Assembly: GCA_947165435.1 (NCBI GenBank)
Contig: CAMVAI010000007.1
Span: 1 to 60,671 of the forward strand
DNA from: an uncultured Prevotella sp.
Lineage (GTDB): Bacteria > Bacteroidota > Bacteroidia > Bacteroidales > Bacteroidaceae
DNA: 60,671 bases
Reading direction: 5' to 3'
The notes under the pieces were generated by a model that saw only the letters and a program-made list of their open reading frames with translations, had not been told where the DNA came from and ran no database searches. The translations under genes and the position numbers were made by a program. Position 1 is the stretch's first letter; every line of letters starts with the position of its first letter. Shown one piece after another: positions 41,445-50,535 of this stretch.

Positions 41445-42077
41445 GAACTCAGTGATTGGTATGGTGCAAAAAATGCATTCTATAATTCTGCAATCAACGC
41501 GCTGACTATCCTGCCGGCATTCTGCTGCGAGAGCATGCTGCCTGCCGACGACGAATACACCCGCTATGCCGTAGGTATCGTGTTCGGCCATGAAATGACC
41601 CACGGCTTTGACTCCGACGGTTCCAACTACGACGAAAAGGGATACTATAAGAACTGGTGGACTGATGCCGACAAGGCTACCTTTGTTGCCAAGCAGGGCC
41701 AGCTGATAGCCCACTACGACCGGCTGGAGGCCTACCCCGGACAGTCTGCCAACGGCACGCGCACGCTGACTGAGAACATGGCCGACTATGGCGGTGTGGA
41801 ACTGGCCTACGAACTCTTCAAGAAAGACATGACTGCCAAGGGTATGAGCGGCGAGGCCCTCGACCACGCCTGCCGCGAGTTCTTCCTCCACTATGCTAAG
41901 CTGTGGATGGCCAAACTGTCTTTGGAAGATCTGAAGAATTACTACTACGATGTACACTCCTGTCACGGCAACCGCATCCGTGGTGTCGTCACCCTGATGG
42001 ACGACTGGTACCGCGTGTTCAACGTGACGGACGGCAAGCTATATGTAGCCCCGGAGAAACGTGTGAAGATCTGGTAA
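41445..42077 (+). pseudogene. C-terminal third of an M13-family metallopeptidase
   Basis: From about 41445 the frame encodes the end of a neprilysin-type (M13) peptidase: LTILPAFCCESMLPADDEYT, the zinc motif H-E-M-T-H, ENMADYGGVELAYE with the third zinc ligand, and the terminal L-Y-V-A-P-E-K-R-V-K-I-W. A complete enzyme has about 670 residues; only about 210 remain. The upstream part of the frame (41373-41445) is unrelated, so no natural start or signal peptide is left. The active-site half is intact in sequence but would not fold alone. Confidence 0.85.
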
Positions 42078-42120
42078 ACGCATTAGCAAACAGACCACAT
42101 AAAAAATTTTTTCTGTTTTT

Positions 42121-42205
42121 TGCTGCCACTCTGCCACCACCTGCGCAGAAACCCTTTGTACAAAGGGGAAAAAGGGTGGTGGCAGATGGTGGGAGAGTGG
42201 CAGCA
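42121..42205. repeat. REP-like palindrome TGCTGCCACTC, copy 1
   Basis: TGCTGCCACTCTGCCACCAC at the left pairs with GGTGGTGGCAG...GAGTGGCAGCA at the right, around an inner palindrome CCCTTTGTACAAAGGG (42152-42167). Copy 2 at 42488-42572 is its inverse. Confidence 0.85.
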
Positions 42206-42224
42206 AGGTCCCCAGCCCAGCCAG

Positions 42225-42260
42225 CCCCACCCCCTGCCCCTCCCCGATAGGGAGGGGGGC
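42225..42260. repeat. CCCTCCCC-type GC-rich repeat, copy 1
   Basis: CCCCTCCCCGATAGGGAGGGG is palindromic. It resembles the elements at 42436-42482 and 44833-44967. Confidence 0.65.
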
Positions 42261-42351
42261 GGCTGCGCACAGGGAGGTGACGGCAGGATAACAGCGGTTC
42301 AGCGCGAGTAGTGACATCAAATGACTACACACCGAAACTGTTCACCACAGT

Positions 42352-42410
42352 GAAAACAGCGTTTTCTTGCGGAGAAAACGGTGTTTTCCAGCGTAGAAAA
42401 CGGCGCTTCC
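42352..42410. repeat. Three 22-bp units, each a GAAAAC...GTTTTC dyad
   Basis: GAAAACAGCGTTTTC, GAAAACGGTGTTTTC and GAAAACGGCGCTTCC start at 42352, 42374 and 42396, exactly 22 bases apart. Confidence 0.8.
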
Positions 42411-42435
42411 CTGCCTGGCAGCGCACTCACTGTGC

Positions 42436-42482
42436 GCAGCCCCTCCCCTCCCTTTCGGGGAGGGGCTGGGGGTGGGGCTGGG
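42436..42482. repeat. CCCTCCCC-type GC-rich repeat, copy 2
   Basis: CCCCTCCC, TTTC and GGGGAGGGG form a hairpin followed by CTGGGGGTGGGGCTGGGG, a possible quadruplex on this strand. Confidence 0.6.
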
Positions 42483-42487
42483 GCTTT

Positions 42488-42572
42488 TGCTGCCACTCTC
42501 CCACCATCTGCCACCACCCCGCATGTATCTGTAATACAGCGGTTTCGGAAGATTGGTGGCAGAGTGGCAGCA
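42488..42572. repeat. REP-like palindrome TGCTGCCACTC, copy 2 (inverted)
   Basis: The left arm TGCTGCCACTCTCCCACCAT and right arm GGTGGCAGAGTGGCAGCA are the arms of copy 1 in reverse order, so the two copies lie head to head about 280 bases apart. Confidence 0.85.
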
Positions 42573-42664
42573 AAATCAAGGAAAAAAAACATGTATGCAA
42601 AAACACAGAAGCACGAAGGAAGTTCTGTGCCTCTGTGTTTCTCTCTGTTCAAAAAAGGCTAATC

Positions 42665-44827
42665 CTACTGGTCGAGCAGAATCTTCATCATCTCCACGGC
42701 AGAATAGGGAATCGGGGTGCCCGGTCCGAAGATGCAGGCTACACCGGCCTTGTAGAGGAAGTCGTAGTCCTGGGCGGGAATGACACCACCGGCGGTGACC
42801 ATGATGTCTTCGCGGCCCAGCTTCTTCAGCTCCTCGATGAGCTGCGGGATGAGCGTCTTATGTCCGGCAGCCAGCGACGAGGCACCGACAATGTGGACAT
42901 CGTTCTCGACAGCCTCACGGGCAGCCTCGGCGGGTGTCTGGAACAGCGGACCCATATCGACGTCGAAGCCACAGTCGGCATAGCCCGTAGCCACTACCTT
43001 TGCACCACGGTCGTGACCGTCCTGACCCATCTTGGCGATGAAGATACGCGGACGGCGACCCTCCTTCTCTGCGAACTCATCGGTCAGCTTGCAAGCCAAC
43101 TCGAAGTCGCTGTCGTTCTTTGATTCTGAACTATACACGCCTGAAATTGTTCTGATTACTGCTTTATAACGGCCTACGATTTCTTCGCAGGCATCTGAAA
43201 TCTCACCAAGGGTACAACGCAGCTGGGCAGCCTTGACAGCCAAATCCAGGAGGTTGTTCTCGCTCTTGCGGCCCTCCTTGAAGTCACGTACACAATCCGT
43301 GATAGCCTTCAGGGCAGCCTGACAGGCGGCCTCGTCGCGGCTGGCCTTCACCTGCTTCAGATTCTCTTCCTGCTGCTTGCGCACGGCGGTATTATCGACC
43401 TCAAGAATGTCGATGGGGTCTTCGTGCTCCAGGCGATACTTGTTGATACCCACGATGGTCTGCGAGCCGGAGTCGATGCGAGCCTGTGTGCGGGCAGCAG
43501 CCTCCTCGATACGCATCTTGGGCAGACCGGTCTCGATGGCCTTGGCCATACCGCCGAGCTTCTCAATCTCCTGGATGTGCTCCCAAGCCTTATGCACCAG
43601 CTCGTTGGTCAGCGTCTCCACGTAGTAGCTGCCGGCCCACGGGTCAATCTGCTTGCAGACCTTCGTCTCGTTCTGGATGTAAATCTGCGTGTTGCGGGCG
43701 ATACGTGCCGAGAAGTCGGTAGGCAGGGCGATGGCCTCGTCGAGGGCGTTGGTGTGCAGCGACTGGGTGTGACCCAGCACGGCGGCCATAGCCTCGATAC
43801 AGGTACGGCCCACGTTGTTGAAGGGATCCTGCTCGGTAAGCGACCAGCCAGAGGTCTGCGAGTGGGTACGCAGGGCCAGCGACTTGGGGTTCTTGGCACC
43901 GAACGACTTCACAATCTTGGCCCACAGCAGACGGCCTGCGCGCATCTTGGCAATCTCCATGAAGTGGTTCATGCCGATGGCCCAGAAGAAGCTGAGACGG
44001 GGTGCGAAGGCATCGACGTCGATACCGGCGTTGACGCCCGTGCGCAGGTAGTCCATACCGTCGGCCAGCGTGTAGGCCAGCTCGATGTCGGCGGTGGCAC
44101 CAGCCTCCTGCATGTGGTAGCCGGAGATGGAGATGCTGTTGAACTTAGGCATCTTCTGCGAGGTGTACTCGAAGATGTCGGCGATGATCTTCATCGAGAA
44201 TGCGGGGGGATAGATATAGGTGTTGCGCACCATGAACTCTTTCAGGATGTCGTTCTGGATGGTACCGGCCATCTCTTCCAACTTGGCACCCTGCTCCAGG
44301 CCGGCCACGATATAGAAGGCGAGGATGGGCAGCACGGCACCGTTCATCGTCATCGACACCGACATCTTGTTCAAAGGGATGCCAGAGAAGAGCACCTTCA
44401 TGTTCTCCTCGTTGCAGATAGACACACCGGCCTTACCCACGTCGCCAACGACACGGGCGTTGTCGGGGTCGTAGCCACGGTGGGTGGGCAGGTCGAAGGC
44501 CACGGAAAGTCCCTTCTGACCCGAGGCCAGGTTACGGCGATAGAAGGCATTCGACTCCTCGGCGGTAGAGAATCCGGCGTACTGGCGGATGGTCCACGGA
44601 CGGAAGGGATACATCATCGAGTACGGACCGCGCAGGTAGGGCGGAATACCGGCTGCGAAGTCGAGGTGCTCCATGCCCTCCAGGTCCTCTTTGGTATAAA
44701 CGGGCTGAATGTCAATCTGCTCGGGGGTGCGCCACGAGGCGGTGATGCCATTCTCTTGTTGCCACTGCTGGCCATTCTTCTGCTGAATGCCGGCGTAGAT
44801 ATCTATTTTACTAAAATCTTTTCTCAT
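42665..44827 (-). CDS. mutB: Methylmalonyl-CoA mutase large (catalytic) subunit
   Basis: The 720-residue enzyme rearranges (R)-methylmalonyl-CoA and succinyl-CoA with adenosylcobalamin, the core step of the succinate-propionate route in Bacteroidales. The N-terminal TIM-barrel shows [16 protein letters not shown] and the substrate-binding [11 protein letters not shown]. The C-terminal B12 domain has the D-G-H-D-R-G motif (about residue 605), with the His that ligates cobalt, followed by G-F-D-V-D-M-G. It follows mutA in the same direction, separated by 140 bases of repeat, and forms the heterodimer with it. Confidence 0.97.
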   Translation of the reverse strand: MRKDFSKIDIYAGIQQKNGQQWQQENGITASWRTPEQIDIQPVYTKEDLEGMEHLDFAAGIPPYLRGPYSMMYPFRPWTIRQYAGFSTAEESNAFYRRNLASGQKGLSVAFDLPTHRGYDPDNARVVGDVGKAGVSICNEENMKVLFSGIPLNKMSVSMTMNGAVLPILAFYIVAGLEQGAKLEEMAGTIQNDILKEFMVRNTYIYPPAFSMKIIADIFEYTSQKMPKFNSISISGYHMQEAGATADIELAYTLADGMDYLRTGVNAGIDVDAFAPRLSFFWAIGMNHFMEIAKMRAGRLLWAKIVKSFGAKNPKSLALRTHSQTSGWSLTEQDPFNNVGRTCIEAMAAVLGHTQSLHTNALDEAIALPTDFSARIARNTQIYIQNETKVCKQIDPWAGSYYVETLTNELVHKAWEHIQEIEKLGGMAKAIETGLPKMRIEEAAARTQARIDSGSQTIVGINKYRLEHEDPIDILEVDNTAVRKQQEENLKQVKASRDEAACQAALKAITDCVRDFKEGRKSENNLLDLAVKAAQLRCTLGEISDACEEIVGRYKAVIRTISGVYSSESKNDSDFELACKLTDEFAEKEGRRPRIFIAKMGQDGHDRGAKVVATGYADCGFDVDMGPLFQTPAEAAREAVENDVHIVGASSLAAGHKTLIPQLIEELKKLGREDIMVTAGGVIPAQDYDFLYKAGVACIFGPGTPIPYSAVEMMKILLDQ

Positions 44828-44832
44828 AATTC

Positions 44833-44967
44833 AGACCCCCTCCCCGCTCCCCCTTTTGGAGGAGAGTAGAATGTTTTGTGGGGAGGATTCTACATTTATT
44901 GTTTTCTTTGTTTCTATGTTGATCCAAGTAACCACTCCCTCCCTATAGGGAGGGTTGGGGAGGGTCT
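44833..44967. repeat. MITE-like inverted repeat filling the mutA-mutB spacer
   Basis: The spacer begins AGACCCCCTCCCC (44833) and ends GGGGAGGGTCT (44957-44967), one base before the mutA stop codon. Inside are GTAGAAT/ATTCTAC and CCCTCCCTATAGGGAGGG hairpins. Related GC-rich elements lie beyond mutB at 42225 and 42436. Confidence 0.75.
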
Positions 44968-46833
44968 TTAGATTCCTAATTTCTGGTTGTACGCACGGAG
45001 CGTTTCCAGCTGGTTAGACTTAACATGAATAAAGTTCTCTATGCCAGCAGCCTTCAGGTCGTCCATGCAGGCGGGAGCACCGGCCACCACAAACATGGCA
45101 CGTCCATTCAGATACTGGAAAGCGGGAACGGCATACTCGGCATACTCGTCGTCGCTGGAACAGATGACCACGATGTCGGCCTTGGCCTCCAGGGCAGCAT
45201 CGACACCCTCCTCGACGGTCTTGAAGCCGAGGTTGTCCATCACCTTGTAACCGGCAGCGGCCAGGAAGTTGCACGAGAACTGCGCACGGGCCTGGCGCAT
45301 GGCCAGATTGCCGATGGTGAGCATAAAGGCGACGGGCTGCTTCTGCGCCTTCTCCGTAGCGAGGCGCAGGGTCTCGAACTCAGAGGCCAGGCGCTGCTGG
45401 TTCAGGCAGGGCAGATTGCTGGTCTCGTTTGTTGCTGTTGTACAGCAACATACCTGACCGACGGGCTGTTTCCCCTCACTCTTCTCTGTGAAGTTGGGGA
45501 ACTGGTTGGTGCCCAGTATGAACTCGCGGCGGGTGGCGGCAGCAGCGTGGCGCTTGTCGTTCGACGCGTTGACGGCATTGGTGATGTTACCCTTCAGGGC
45601 CTCAGCCAGGAAACCGCCAGCCTCTTCGACGGCAAGGAAGAGCTTCCAGCCCTCCTGGGCCAGAGCATCGGTGAGGTGCTCGATGGTATATGAGCCACCA
45701 GCCACATCGACGAGCTTGTCGAAGTGAGCCTCTTCCTTCAGCAGCAGCTGCTGGTTGCGGGCGATACGCTCGGCAAACTCGGTGGGCTGCTCGTAGGGCT
45801 TGTCGAACGGTGTGACGACGATGGAATCGACATTGGCCAGGGCTGCCGACATGGTCTCGGTCTGCGAGCGCAGCAGGTTGACGTAGGAGTCGAACAGCGT
45901 CTGGTTGTATTCAGAGGTATAGGCGCAGACGTGCATCTGCGAGCAAGTGCAGTGCAAGGCCTCGTCGCCTACAAACTGGCGTACGATCTGTGCCCACAGC
46001 ATGCGGGCGGCACGGAACTTGGCAATCTCCATGAAGTAGTTCTCCGACACACCCATGTTGAACTTGATGCGCTTGGCAGCCTCGCAGGCACTGACGCCGG
46101 CCTCGGTCAGTATGTTCAGATATTCGGCACCCCAAGCCAGCGCATAGCCTAACTCCTGATAGATATAGGCTCCGGCATTGTTAAGCGACACCGAGTTGAC
46201 ATTGATGCAACGGTAGCCGGGCAGCTCCTTCAGCGCCTCGATGAGCGGCTTTGCCTCGGCCAGCACGGCACTGGTGTCCTTACCCTTCTGCAGCACCTTG
46301 CTGATGGGGTCGAAGTTGATGCTACCCTTCAGCTCGGCCAGCGGATACTGCTTCTGCTTGAAATAGTCAACCAGGATGGTGGCCAGCTCCACGCAGTGAC
46401 GCTGACAGGTCTGGAAGTTCAGCTCCACATACTGCGGCATGATGCCGTCGAGCAAGGTCTCGATGAACTGTTTGCTGACGTCCTTGCCCTGAATGCGGAA
46501 GCCCAGCGAATCGACACCCTTGTTCAGGATGTCGAGAGCCTTGGCATTAGCGGCCTTGGCATCGTCGGCGACAATGTCCTGACGCACAAACCAGAGGTTG
46601 TTGTCCGTCTTGTTGCCGCGTACATAGGGGAACTCGCCGGGGAGTGAGTCAACAGCCTTGAGGTCTTTCAGGTCCTCACGGCGATAGAAGGGCTGCACGT
46701 TGAACCCTTCGTTGGTTCTCCACACGAGTCGTTTCTGGAAGTCGGCTCCTTTCAGATCGACCTCAATCTTGTCCAGCCACTCCTGAGTGGTGGGCGCCTG
46801 AAACTCGGTGAAGAGTTTTTCTTTGTTAGTCAT
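44968..46833 (-). CDS. mutA: Methylmalonyl-CoA mutase small subunit
   Basis: The 621-residue protein is homologous to MutB along its length (barrel motifs such as MGVSENYFMEIAKFRAARML) but with a degenerate C-terminal B12-like domain: the D-x-H-x-x-G cobalt motif is absent (the region reads FLAAAGYKVMDNLGF). This is normal for the non-catalytic subunit, which stabilises MutB. First gene of the mut operon; transcription probably starts at the -7 element at 46880-46888. The gene starts MTNKEKLFTEFQAPTTQEW. Confidence 0.96.
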   Translation of the reverse strand: MTNKEKLFTEFQAPTTQEWLDKIEVDLKGADFQKRLVWRTNEGFNVQPFYRREDLKDLKAVDSLPGEFPYVRGNKTDNNLWFVRQDIVADDAKAANAKALDILNKGVDSLGFRIQGKDVSKQFIETLLDGIMPQYVELNFQTCQRHCVELATILVDYFKQKQYPLAELKGSINFDPISKVLQKGKDTSAVLAEAKPLIEALKELPGYRCINVNSVSLNNAGAYIYQELGYALAWGAEYLNILTEAGVSACEAAKRIKFNMGVSENYFMEIAKFRAARMLWAQIVRQFVGDEALHCTCSQMHVCAYTSEYNQTLFDSYVNLLRSQTETMSAALANVDSIVVTPFDKPYEQPTEFAERIARNQQLLLKEEAHFDKLVDVAGGSYTIEHLTDALAQEGWKLFLAVEEAGGFLAEALKGNITNAVNASNDKRHAAAATRREFILGTNQFPNFTEKSEGKQPVGQVCCCTTATNETSNLPCLNQQRLASEFETLRLATEKAQKQPVAFMLTIGNLAMRQARAQFSCNFLAAAGYKVMDNLGFKTVEEGVDAALEAKADIVVICSSDDEYAEYAVPAFQYLNGRAMFVVAGAPACMDDLKAAGIENFIHVKSNQLETLRAYNQKLGI

Positions 46834-46879
46834 ACGTTTTTAAAATTATTATATAAGTGTATTTACAGTTTTATGAAAT

Positions 46880-46888
46880 GCAAAGATA
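46880..46888 (-). promoter_or_regulatory. -7 element of the mutAB operon
   Basis: Minus-strand TATCTTTGC, 46 bases before the mutA ATG, with TTG about 22 bases further upstream. Confidence 0.65.
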
Positions 46889-46982
46889 CGAACTTAATTC
46901 GAAAACCGGACAACAATTTAATAATAATTTTATATTTATGAAAAAAGTTGCACAAAGTTGCATGTATTGCGCAATTTATTTG

Positions 46983-46991
46983 TAACTTTGC
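46983..46991 (+). promoter_or_regulatory. -7 element of the AspT-type transporter gene
   Basis: TAACTTTGC, 34 bases before the ATG at 47026. A TTG lies 22 bases upstream of it. It is back to back with the mutA promoter. Confidence 0.6.
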
Positions 46992-47025
46992 AGCCAAATT
47001 TGCAAATTGTATTTATACTTGTGAC

Positions 47026-48717
47026 ATGGAATCGTTTCAATGGCTAACTAATTTGTTCACTGCTACCGACTCGGTAGCCCACATTGCCCTACTCTATGCC
47101 GTGGTGATAGCTGCGGGCGTGTATTTAGGAAAAATCAAGGTGGGAGGCATCTCGCTGGGTGTGACGTTCGTGCTGTTTGCCGGCATCGTGGCCGGACACA
47201 TCGGATTCACCGCCCCCATACCCATCCTGACGTTCATTCAAGACTTCGGCCTCATCCTGTTCGTATTCATGATAGGTATGCAGGTGGGCCCCGGCTTCTT
47301 CGAGAGCTTCGGCACGGCAGGCATCAAGCTGAACGGGCTGGCGGCAACAGCCATCCTGCTGAACATCCTGGTGATGTTTGCCTGCTACTTCATCTTCTTC
47401 GACACCAGCGTCGTGACCAACCTGCCCATGATGGTGGGCACACTCTACGGAGCCGTGACCAACACGCCCGGTCTGGGTGCCGCCAACGAAGCCCTGGGCA
47501 CCGTGTTCGGCCAGAACGCCCCGCAGATAGCATCGGCCTACGCCTGTGCCTATCCCCTTGGCGTGTTAGGCATCATCGGTGCTACTATATTAATAAGGTA
47601 TATCTGCAGCATCAGCCTGGAGAAAGAAGAAGAGAACCTGAATGCCGTGGAGGGCGTGAAGGCCAACCAGAAGCCGCACAAGATGCACCTGGAGGTGAGC
47701 AACGGCTATCTGGAAGGCAAGACGCTGCTGCAGGTTCACGACTTCCTGAACCGCGACTTCGTATGTTCGCGCATCCTGCACGAAGGCCATGTGTCCATCC
47801 CCAACCGCAACACCGTGTTCCACAAGGGCGACCAGCTGTACATCGTATGCACAGAGGCCGATGCCGAGGCCATCATCGCCTTTATCGGCCCGGTCATCAA
47901 GGTGGACTGGGAGCAGCAGGACCAGCCGTTCGTATCGAAGCGCATCCTGGTGACCAACCCCAGCATCAACGGCAAGTCGCTGGCCTCAATGCACTTCTCC
48001 AGCGTACACAATGTCAACGTGACACGTGTCACCCGTCAGGGCATGGACATCTTCGCCTCACCCACCCTGCCCCTGCAGGTGGGCGACCGCATCATGGTGG
48101 TGGGGCCTGAGGACGCCGTTGACCGTGTGGCCAACAAGATGGGCAACTCGATACGCCGCCTGGACGCGCCGAACATCGCCACCATCTTCGTGGGCATCAT
48201 CATCGGCATCATCTTCGGCTCGCTGCCCATTGCCATACCTGGCATGCCCGTACCCATGAAACTGGGTATTGCCGGCGGACCGCTCATCATCGCCATCCTC
48301 ATAGGCCGCTACGGCTACAAGATACACCTGGTGACCTATACCACCACGTCGGCCAACATGATGCTGCGCGAGATAGGCCTGGTGCTCTTCCTCGCCTCGG
48401 TAGGCATCAAGGCCGGAGCAGGCTTCGTCAATACCGTCATCGAAGGCGACGGACTGCTGTACGTGCTGACCGGCTTCCTCATCACCATCATCCCCATTCT
48501 CATCGTTGGCCCGATAGCCCGGATGAAGTTCAAGTTCAACTACTTCACCATCATGGGTATGATAGCCGGCACCTATACCGACCCCCCTGCACTGGCCTAC
48601 GCCAACAGTGTGTGCTCGAAGGAGGCTCCGGCTCTGGGCTATTCGACGGTCTATCCGCTGTCCATGTTCCTGCGCATCTTCACGGCGCAAATCGTGGTGC
48701 TCTTCTTCTGCGGATAA
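47026..48717 (+). CDS. AspT/YidE-family transporter with RCK_C domains
   Basis: The 563-residue membrane protein has two halves of about five to six helices ([20 protein letters not shown] in the first, a glycine-rich [20 protein letters not shown] in the second). They flank a cytosolic pair of RCK_C/TrkA_C domains at about 220-375 ([15 protein letters not shown] and [12 protein letters not shown]). This is the aspartate:alanine exchanger layout (AspT, E. coli YidE/YbjL). The [14 protein letters not shown] motif near the end is typical. The substrate here is unknown but probably a carboxylate or amino acid. I use the ATG at 47026, after the promoter. Confidence 0.88.
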   Translation: MESFQWLTNLFTATDSVAHIALLYAVVIAAGVYLGKIKVGGISLGVTFVLFAGIVAGHIGFTAPIPILTFIQDFGLILFVFMIGMQVGPGFFESFGTAGIKLNGLAATAILLNILVMFACYFIFFDTSVVTNLPMMVGTLYGAVTNTPGLGAANEALGTVFGQNAPQIASAYACAYPLGVLGIIGATILIRYICSISLEKEEENLNAVEGVKANQKPHKMHLEVSNGYLEGKTLLQVHDFLNRDFVCSRILHEGHVSIPNRNTVFHKGDQLYIVCTEADAEAIIAFIGPVIKVDWEQQDQPFVSKRILVTNPSINGKSLASMHFSSVHNVNVTRVTRQGMDIFASPTLPLQVGDRIMVVGPEDAVDRVANKMGNSIRRLDAPNIATIFVGIIIGIIFGSLPIAIPGMPVPMKLGIAGGPLIIAILIGRYGYKIHLVTYTTTSANMMLREIGLVLFLASVGIKAGAGFVNTVIEGDGLLYVLTGFLITIIPILIVGPIARMKFKFNYFTIMGMIAGTYTDPPALAYANSVCSKEAPALGYSTVYPLSMFLRIFTAQIVVLFFCG

Positions 48718-48726
48718 ATGGTCTTA

Positions 48727-48770
48727 CCAGACGGACTGGTATTTCTTGAACTACCAGCCCGTCTGGCCTT
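48727..48770 (+). terminator. Hairpin terminator after the AspT-type gene
   Basis: CCAGACGG-ACTGGT and ACCAG-CCCGTCTGG form a two-part stem with a loop around TTTCTTGAA, followed by CCTTTCT. Confidence 0.6.
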
Positions 48771-48835
48771 TCTATCCCATATAGTCTTTCTTAGAACTAT
48801 CATATATAATAATACACTCATAGAATACAACACAA

Positions 48836-49873
48836 ATGAAAAGAATCGGATTCCTGTCAGGCTTGCTCCTCACCATGGCCTCGCTGCCGATGATGGCCCA
48901 GATGGACGCCAGCATCAAGCTGAACGAGGTGATGACCCAGAACGAGTCGAGCCTGATTGACGAATACGGCCAGCGGAACGCATGGGTGGAGATAGCCAAT
49001 ATCTCGCACTCTACGTACAACATCAGGGGTATGTACCTCACCACCGACCGCGCCGTACTCGACAAGAAGATGAGCGTACCTGAGCGTGTGAGCCGCATGA
49101 GCCAGATTCCCAATGGCGACGAGCGCACCAACCTCAGCGGACGCCAGCTCGTCGTGTTCCAGCTGGGCAGCCAGTCTGCCAAGGGAGCACTGCATCTCTC
49201 TGTCAAGGTGAACGCCACGGAGCCTACATGGCTGGCGCTCTACAATGGTAACGCCACCCAGCTCATCGACTCCGTCACAGTGCCCGCGCTGGCAGCCGAC
49301 CAGTCGTTCGCCCGTATTGCCAACAATGGCACAGCCGCCGACTGGGAGGTGAAGAAGGCCGACCGTGTGACCCCCGGCATCCAGAACATGACAACGGTCA
49401 GCGAGTCGAAGGTGGAGAAATTCAAGCGCGAAGACCCCTACGGCTTCGGCATGGCACTGATGGCCATGGGCATCGTGTTCTTCTGCCTGGCCCTGCTGTG
49501 GATTACGTTCTCGCTCTTCGGCATGCTGATGCGCCACATGGACACCGCCAAGAAGGTGGCCCAGCACCAGCCCATCAAGCCCATCACGAAGACGGTAGAG
49601 AAGACCATCGAGGTAGGCCACAAGACGGGTGTCATCCTGCAGGAGGGCCTGAAGACGAAGGGTATCGACCGCGAAGTCTATATGGCCGTCATCGGCATGG
49701 CCCTGAAGCAATACGAAGACGACGTTCACGATGTCGAGTCGGGCGTCATCACCATCAAGCCCCGCGAGACGGGATGGGACGACGAGTACACCCAGATGAC
49801 GCATTTCCACGAACCCGTGCTGCCCACCACGCATCAGGCTCCCCGCATTCCCACCGGTCCTGAGCTGAAGTAA
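48836..49873 (+). CDS. OadG-like decarboxylase gamma subunit with N-terminal lamin-tail-like domain
   Basis: The 345-residue protein starts with a signal peptide (MKRIGFLSGLLLTMASLPMM). An extracytoplasmic domain follows (about 22-185: IKLNEVMTQNESSLIDEYGQ, W-V-E-I-A-N, L-T-T-D) that follows the lamin-tail (LTD) pattern. Then come one transmembrane helix (about 200-228, MALMAMGIVFFCLALLWITF) and an OadG-type cytosolic tail. OadG/MmdD subunits hold Na+-translocating decarboxylase complexes together. The lamin-tail extension is absent from enterobacterial OadG (84 residues or so) but I recall it from Bacteroidales homologues. It precedes the biotin carrier by 39 bases. Confidence 0.8.
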   Translation: MKRIGFLSGLLLTMASLPMMAQMDASIKLNEVMTQNESSLIDEYGQRNAWVEIANISHSTYNIRGMYLTTDRAVLDKKMSVPERVSRMSQIPNGDERTNLSGRQLVVFQLGSQSAKGALHLSVKVNATEPTWLALYNGNATQLIDSVTVPALAADQSFARIANNGTAADWEVKKADRVTPGIQNMTTVSESKVEKFKREDPYGFGMALMAMGIVFFCLALLWITFSLFGMLMRHMDTAKKVAQHQPIKPITKTVEKTIEVGHKTGVILQEGLKTKGIDREVYMAVIGMALKQYEDDVHDVESGVITIKPRETGWDDEYTQMTHFHEPVLPTTHQAPRIPTGPELK

Positions 49874-49912
49874 ATCGAAAATTGACAACAGAAAACAGAA
49901 AATTACACAGAG

Positions 49913-50365
49913 ATGAACAAGTATCAATATAAAGTACAAGGTGTCGACTACGAAGTAGAGATAGAGGAAGTAGAAGGCAACATAGCGAAGGTGAACGTCA
50001 ACGGCATTCCCTTCGAGGTAGAGCTGCAGCAGCCCATCAACGCTGCCAAGCACCCCACCATCGTGAAACCCAAGGTAGAGGCACCGAAGCCTGTGGCTGC
50101 TGCACCTGTGGCTGCTCCCGCCGCCGCACAGCCCGCCGCACCTGCCGGCAGCGGCAATGCCGTGAAGGCTCCCCTGCCCGGCACCATCAATGCCATCAAC
50201 GTCAAGGTGGGCGACACCGTTGCCGTTGGCGACATCGTGCTCGTGCTGGAGGCCATGAAGATGCAGAACAACATCGAGTCGGAGTATGCCGGCACCGTCA
50301 CTGCCATCAATGTCAACCAGGGCGACTCCGTCATGGAGGGAGCCACACTGCTGGTTATCGGTTAA
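49913..50365 (+). CDS. mmdC: Biotin carboxyl carrier subunit of a Na+-pumping decarboxylase
   Basis: The 150-residue protein has an N-terminal beta segment, an Ala/Pro-rich flexible linker (about residues 50-80, APVAAPAAAQPAAPAG) and a C-terminal biotinyl domain with E-A-M-K-M, biotinylated at Lys116. It shuttles CO2 from the carboxyltransferase to the membrane beta subunit. The neighbouring mutA/mutB and the absence of pyruvate genes favour methylmalonyl-CoA decarboxylase over oxaloacetate decarboxylase, so the symbol mmdC is an inference. Confidence 0.85.
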   Translation: MNKYQYKVQGVDYEVEIEEVEGNIAKVNVNGIPFEVELQQPINAAKHPTIVKPKVEAPKPVAAAPVAAPAAAQPAAPAGSGNAVKAPLPGTINAINVKVGDTVAVGDIVLVLEAMKMQNNIESEYAGTVTAINVNQGDSVMEGATLLVIG

Positions 50366-50389
50366 TTTCGCGATGGCGAAACAATGTTT

Positions 50390-50533
50390 TCCCGTTATAC
50401 CGTAATACCGTTATCCCGTTATCCCGAAACAACGTTATACCGTAATACCGTTATCCCGTAATACCGTTATCCCGCAACAACGTTATCCCGTAACAACGTA
50501 ATACCGCAACAACGTAATACCGCAACAACGAAA
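50390..50533. repeat. 18 tandem 8-bp units ending 2 bases before the mmdB start codon
   Basis: Eighteen consecutive octamers fall into register: TCCCGTTA, TACCGTAA, TACCGTTA, TCCCGAAA, CAACGTTA, TCCCGCAA, CAACGTAA and relatives, all of the form NNNCGNNA. Looser relatives extend left to about 50366. The array fills the whole gap between mmdC and mmdB, leaving no ordinary ribosome-binding site. Confidence 0.9.
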
Positions 50534-50535
50534 CT

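Larger units (their letters stand above)
42078..42664. other. Repeat-dense gene-free stretch
   Basis: Between the M13 remnant and mutB there is no credible gene; the short open frames are translations of repeats. It holds two REP-like palindromes, two GC-rich CCCTCCCC elements, a 22-bp dyad repeat and the CTCTGTGCCTCTGTG inverted pair. Confidence 0.75.

Noticed and set aside
43424..44869. 481-codon plus-strand frame opposite mutB
   Set aside because: Shadow of mutB, whose B12 and barrel motifs are unmistakable.
48857..50053. 398-codon minus-strand frame across the OadG-like and biotin-carrier genes
   Set aside because: Shadow frame that spans two real genes and their gap; no motif.
50390..50533. 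CRISPR array
   Set aside because: The units are 8 bases, contiguous and without spacers; no cas genes are present. The 22-bp repeats at 21541 and 42352 likewise lack spacers.
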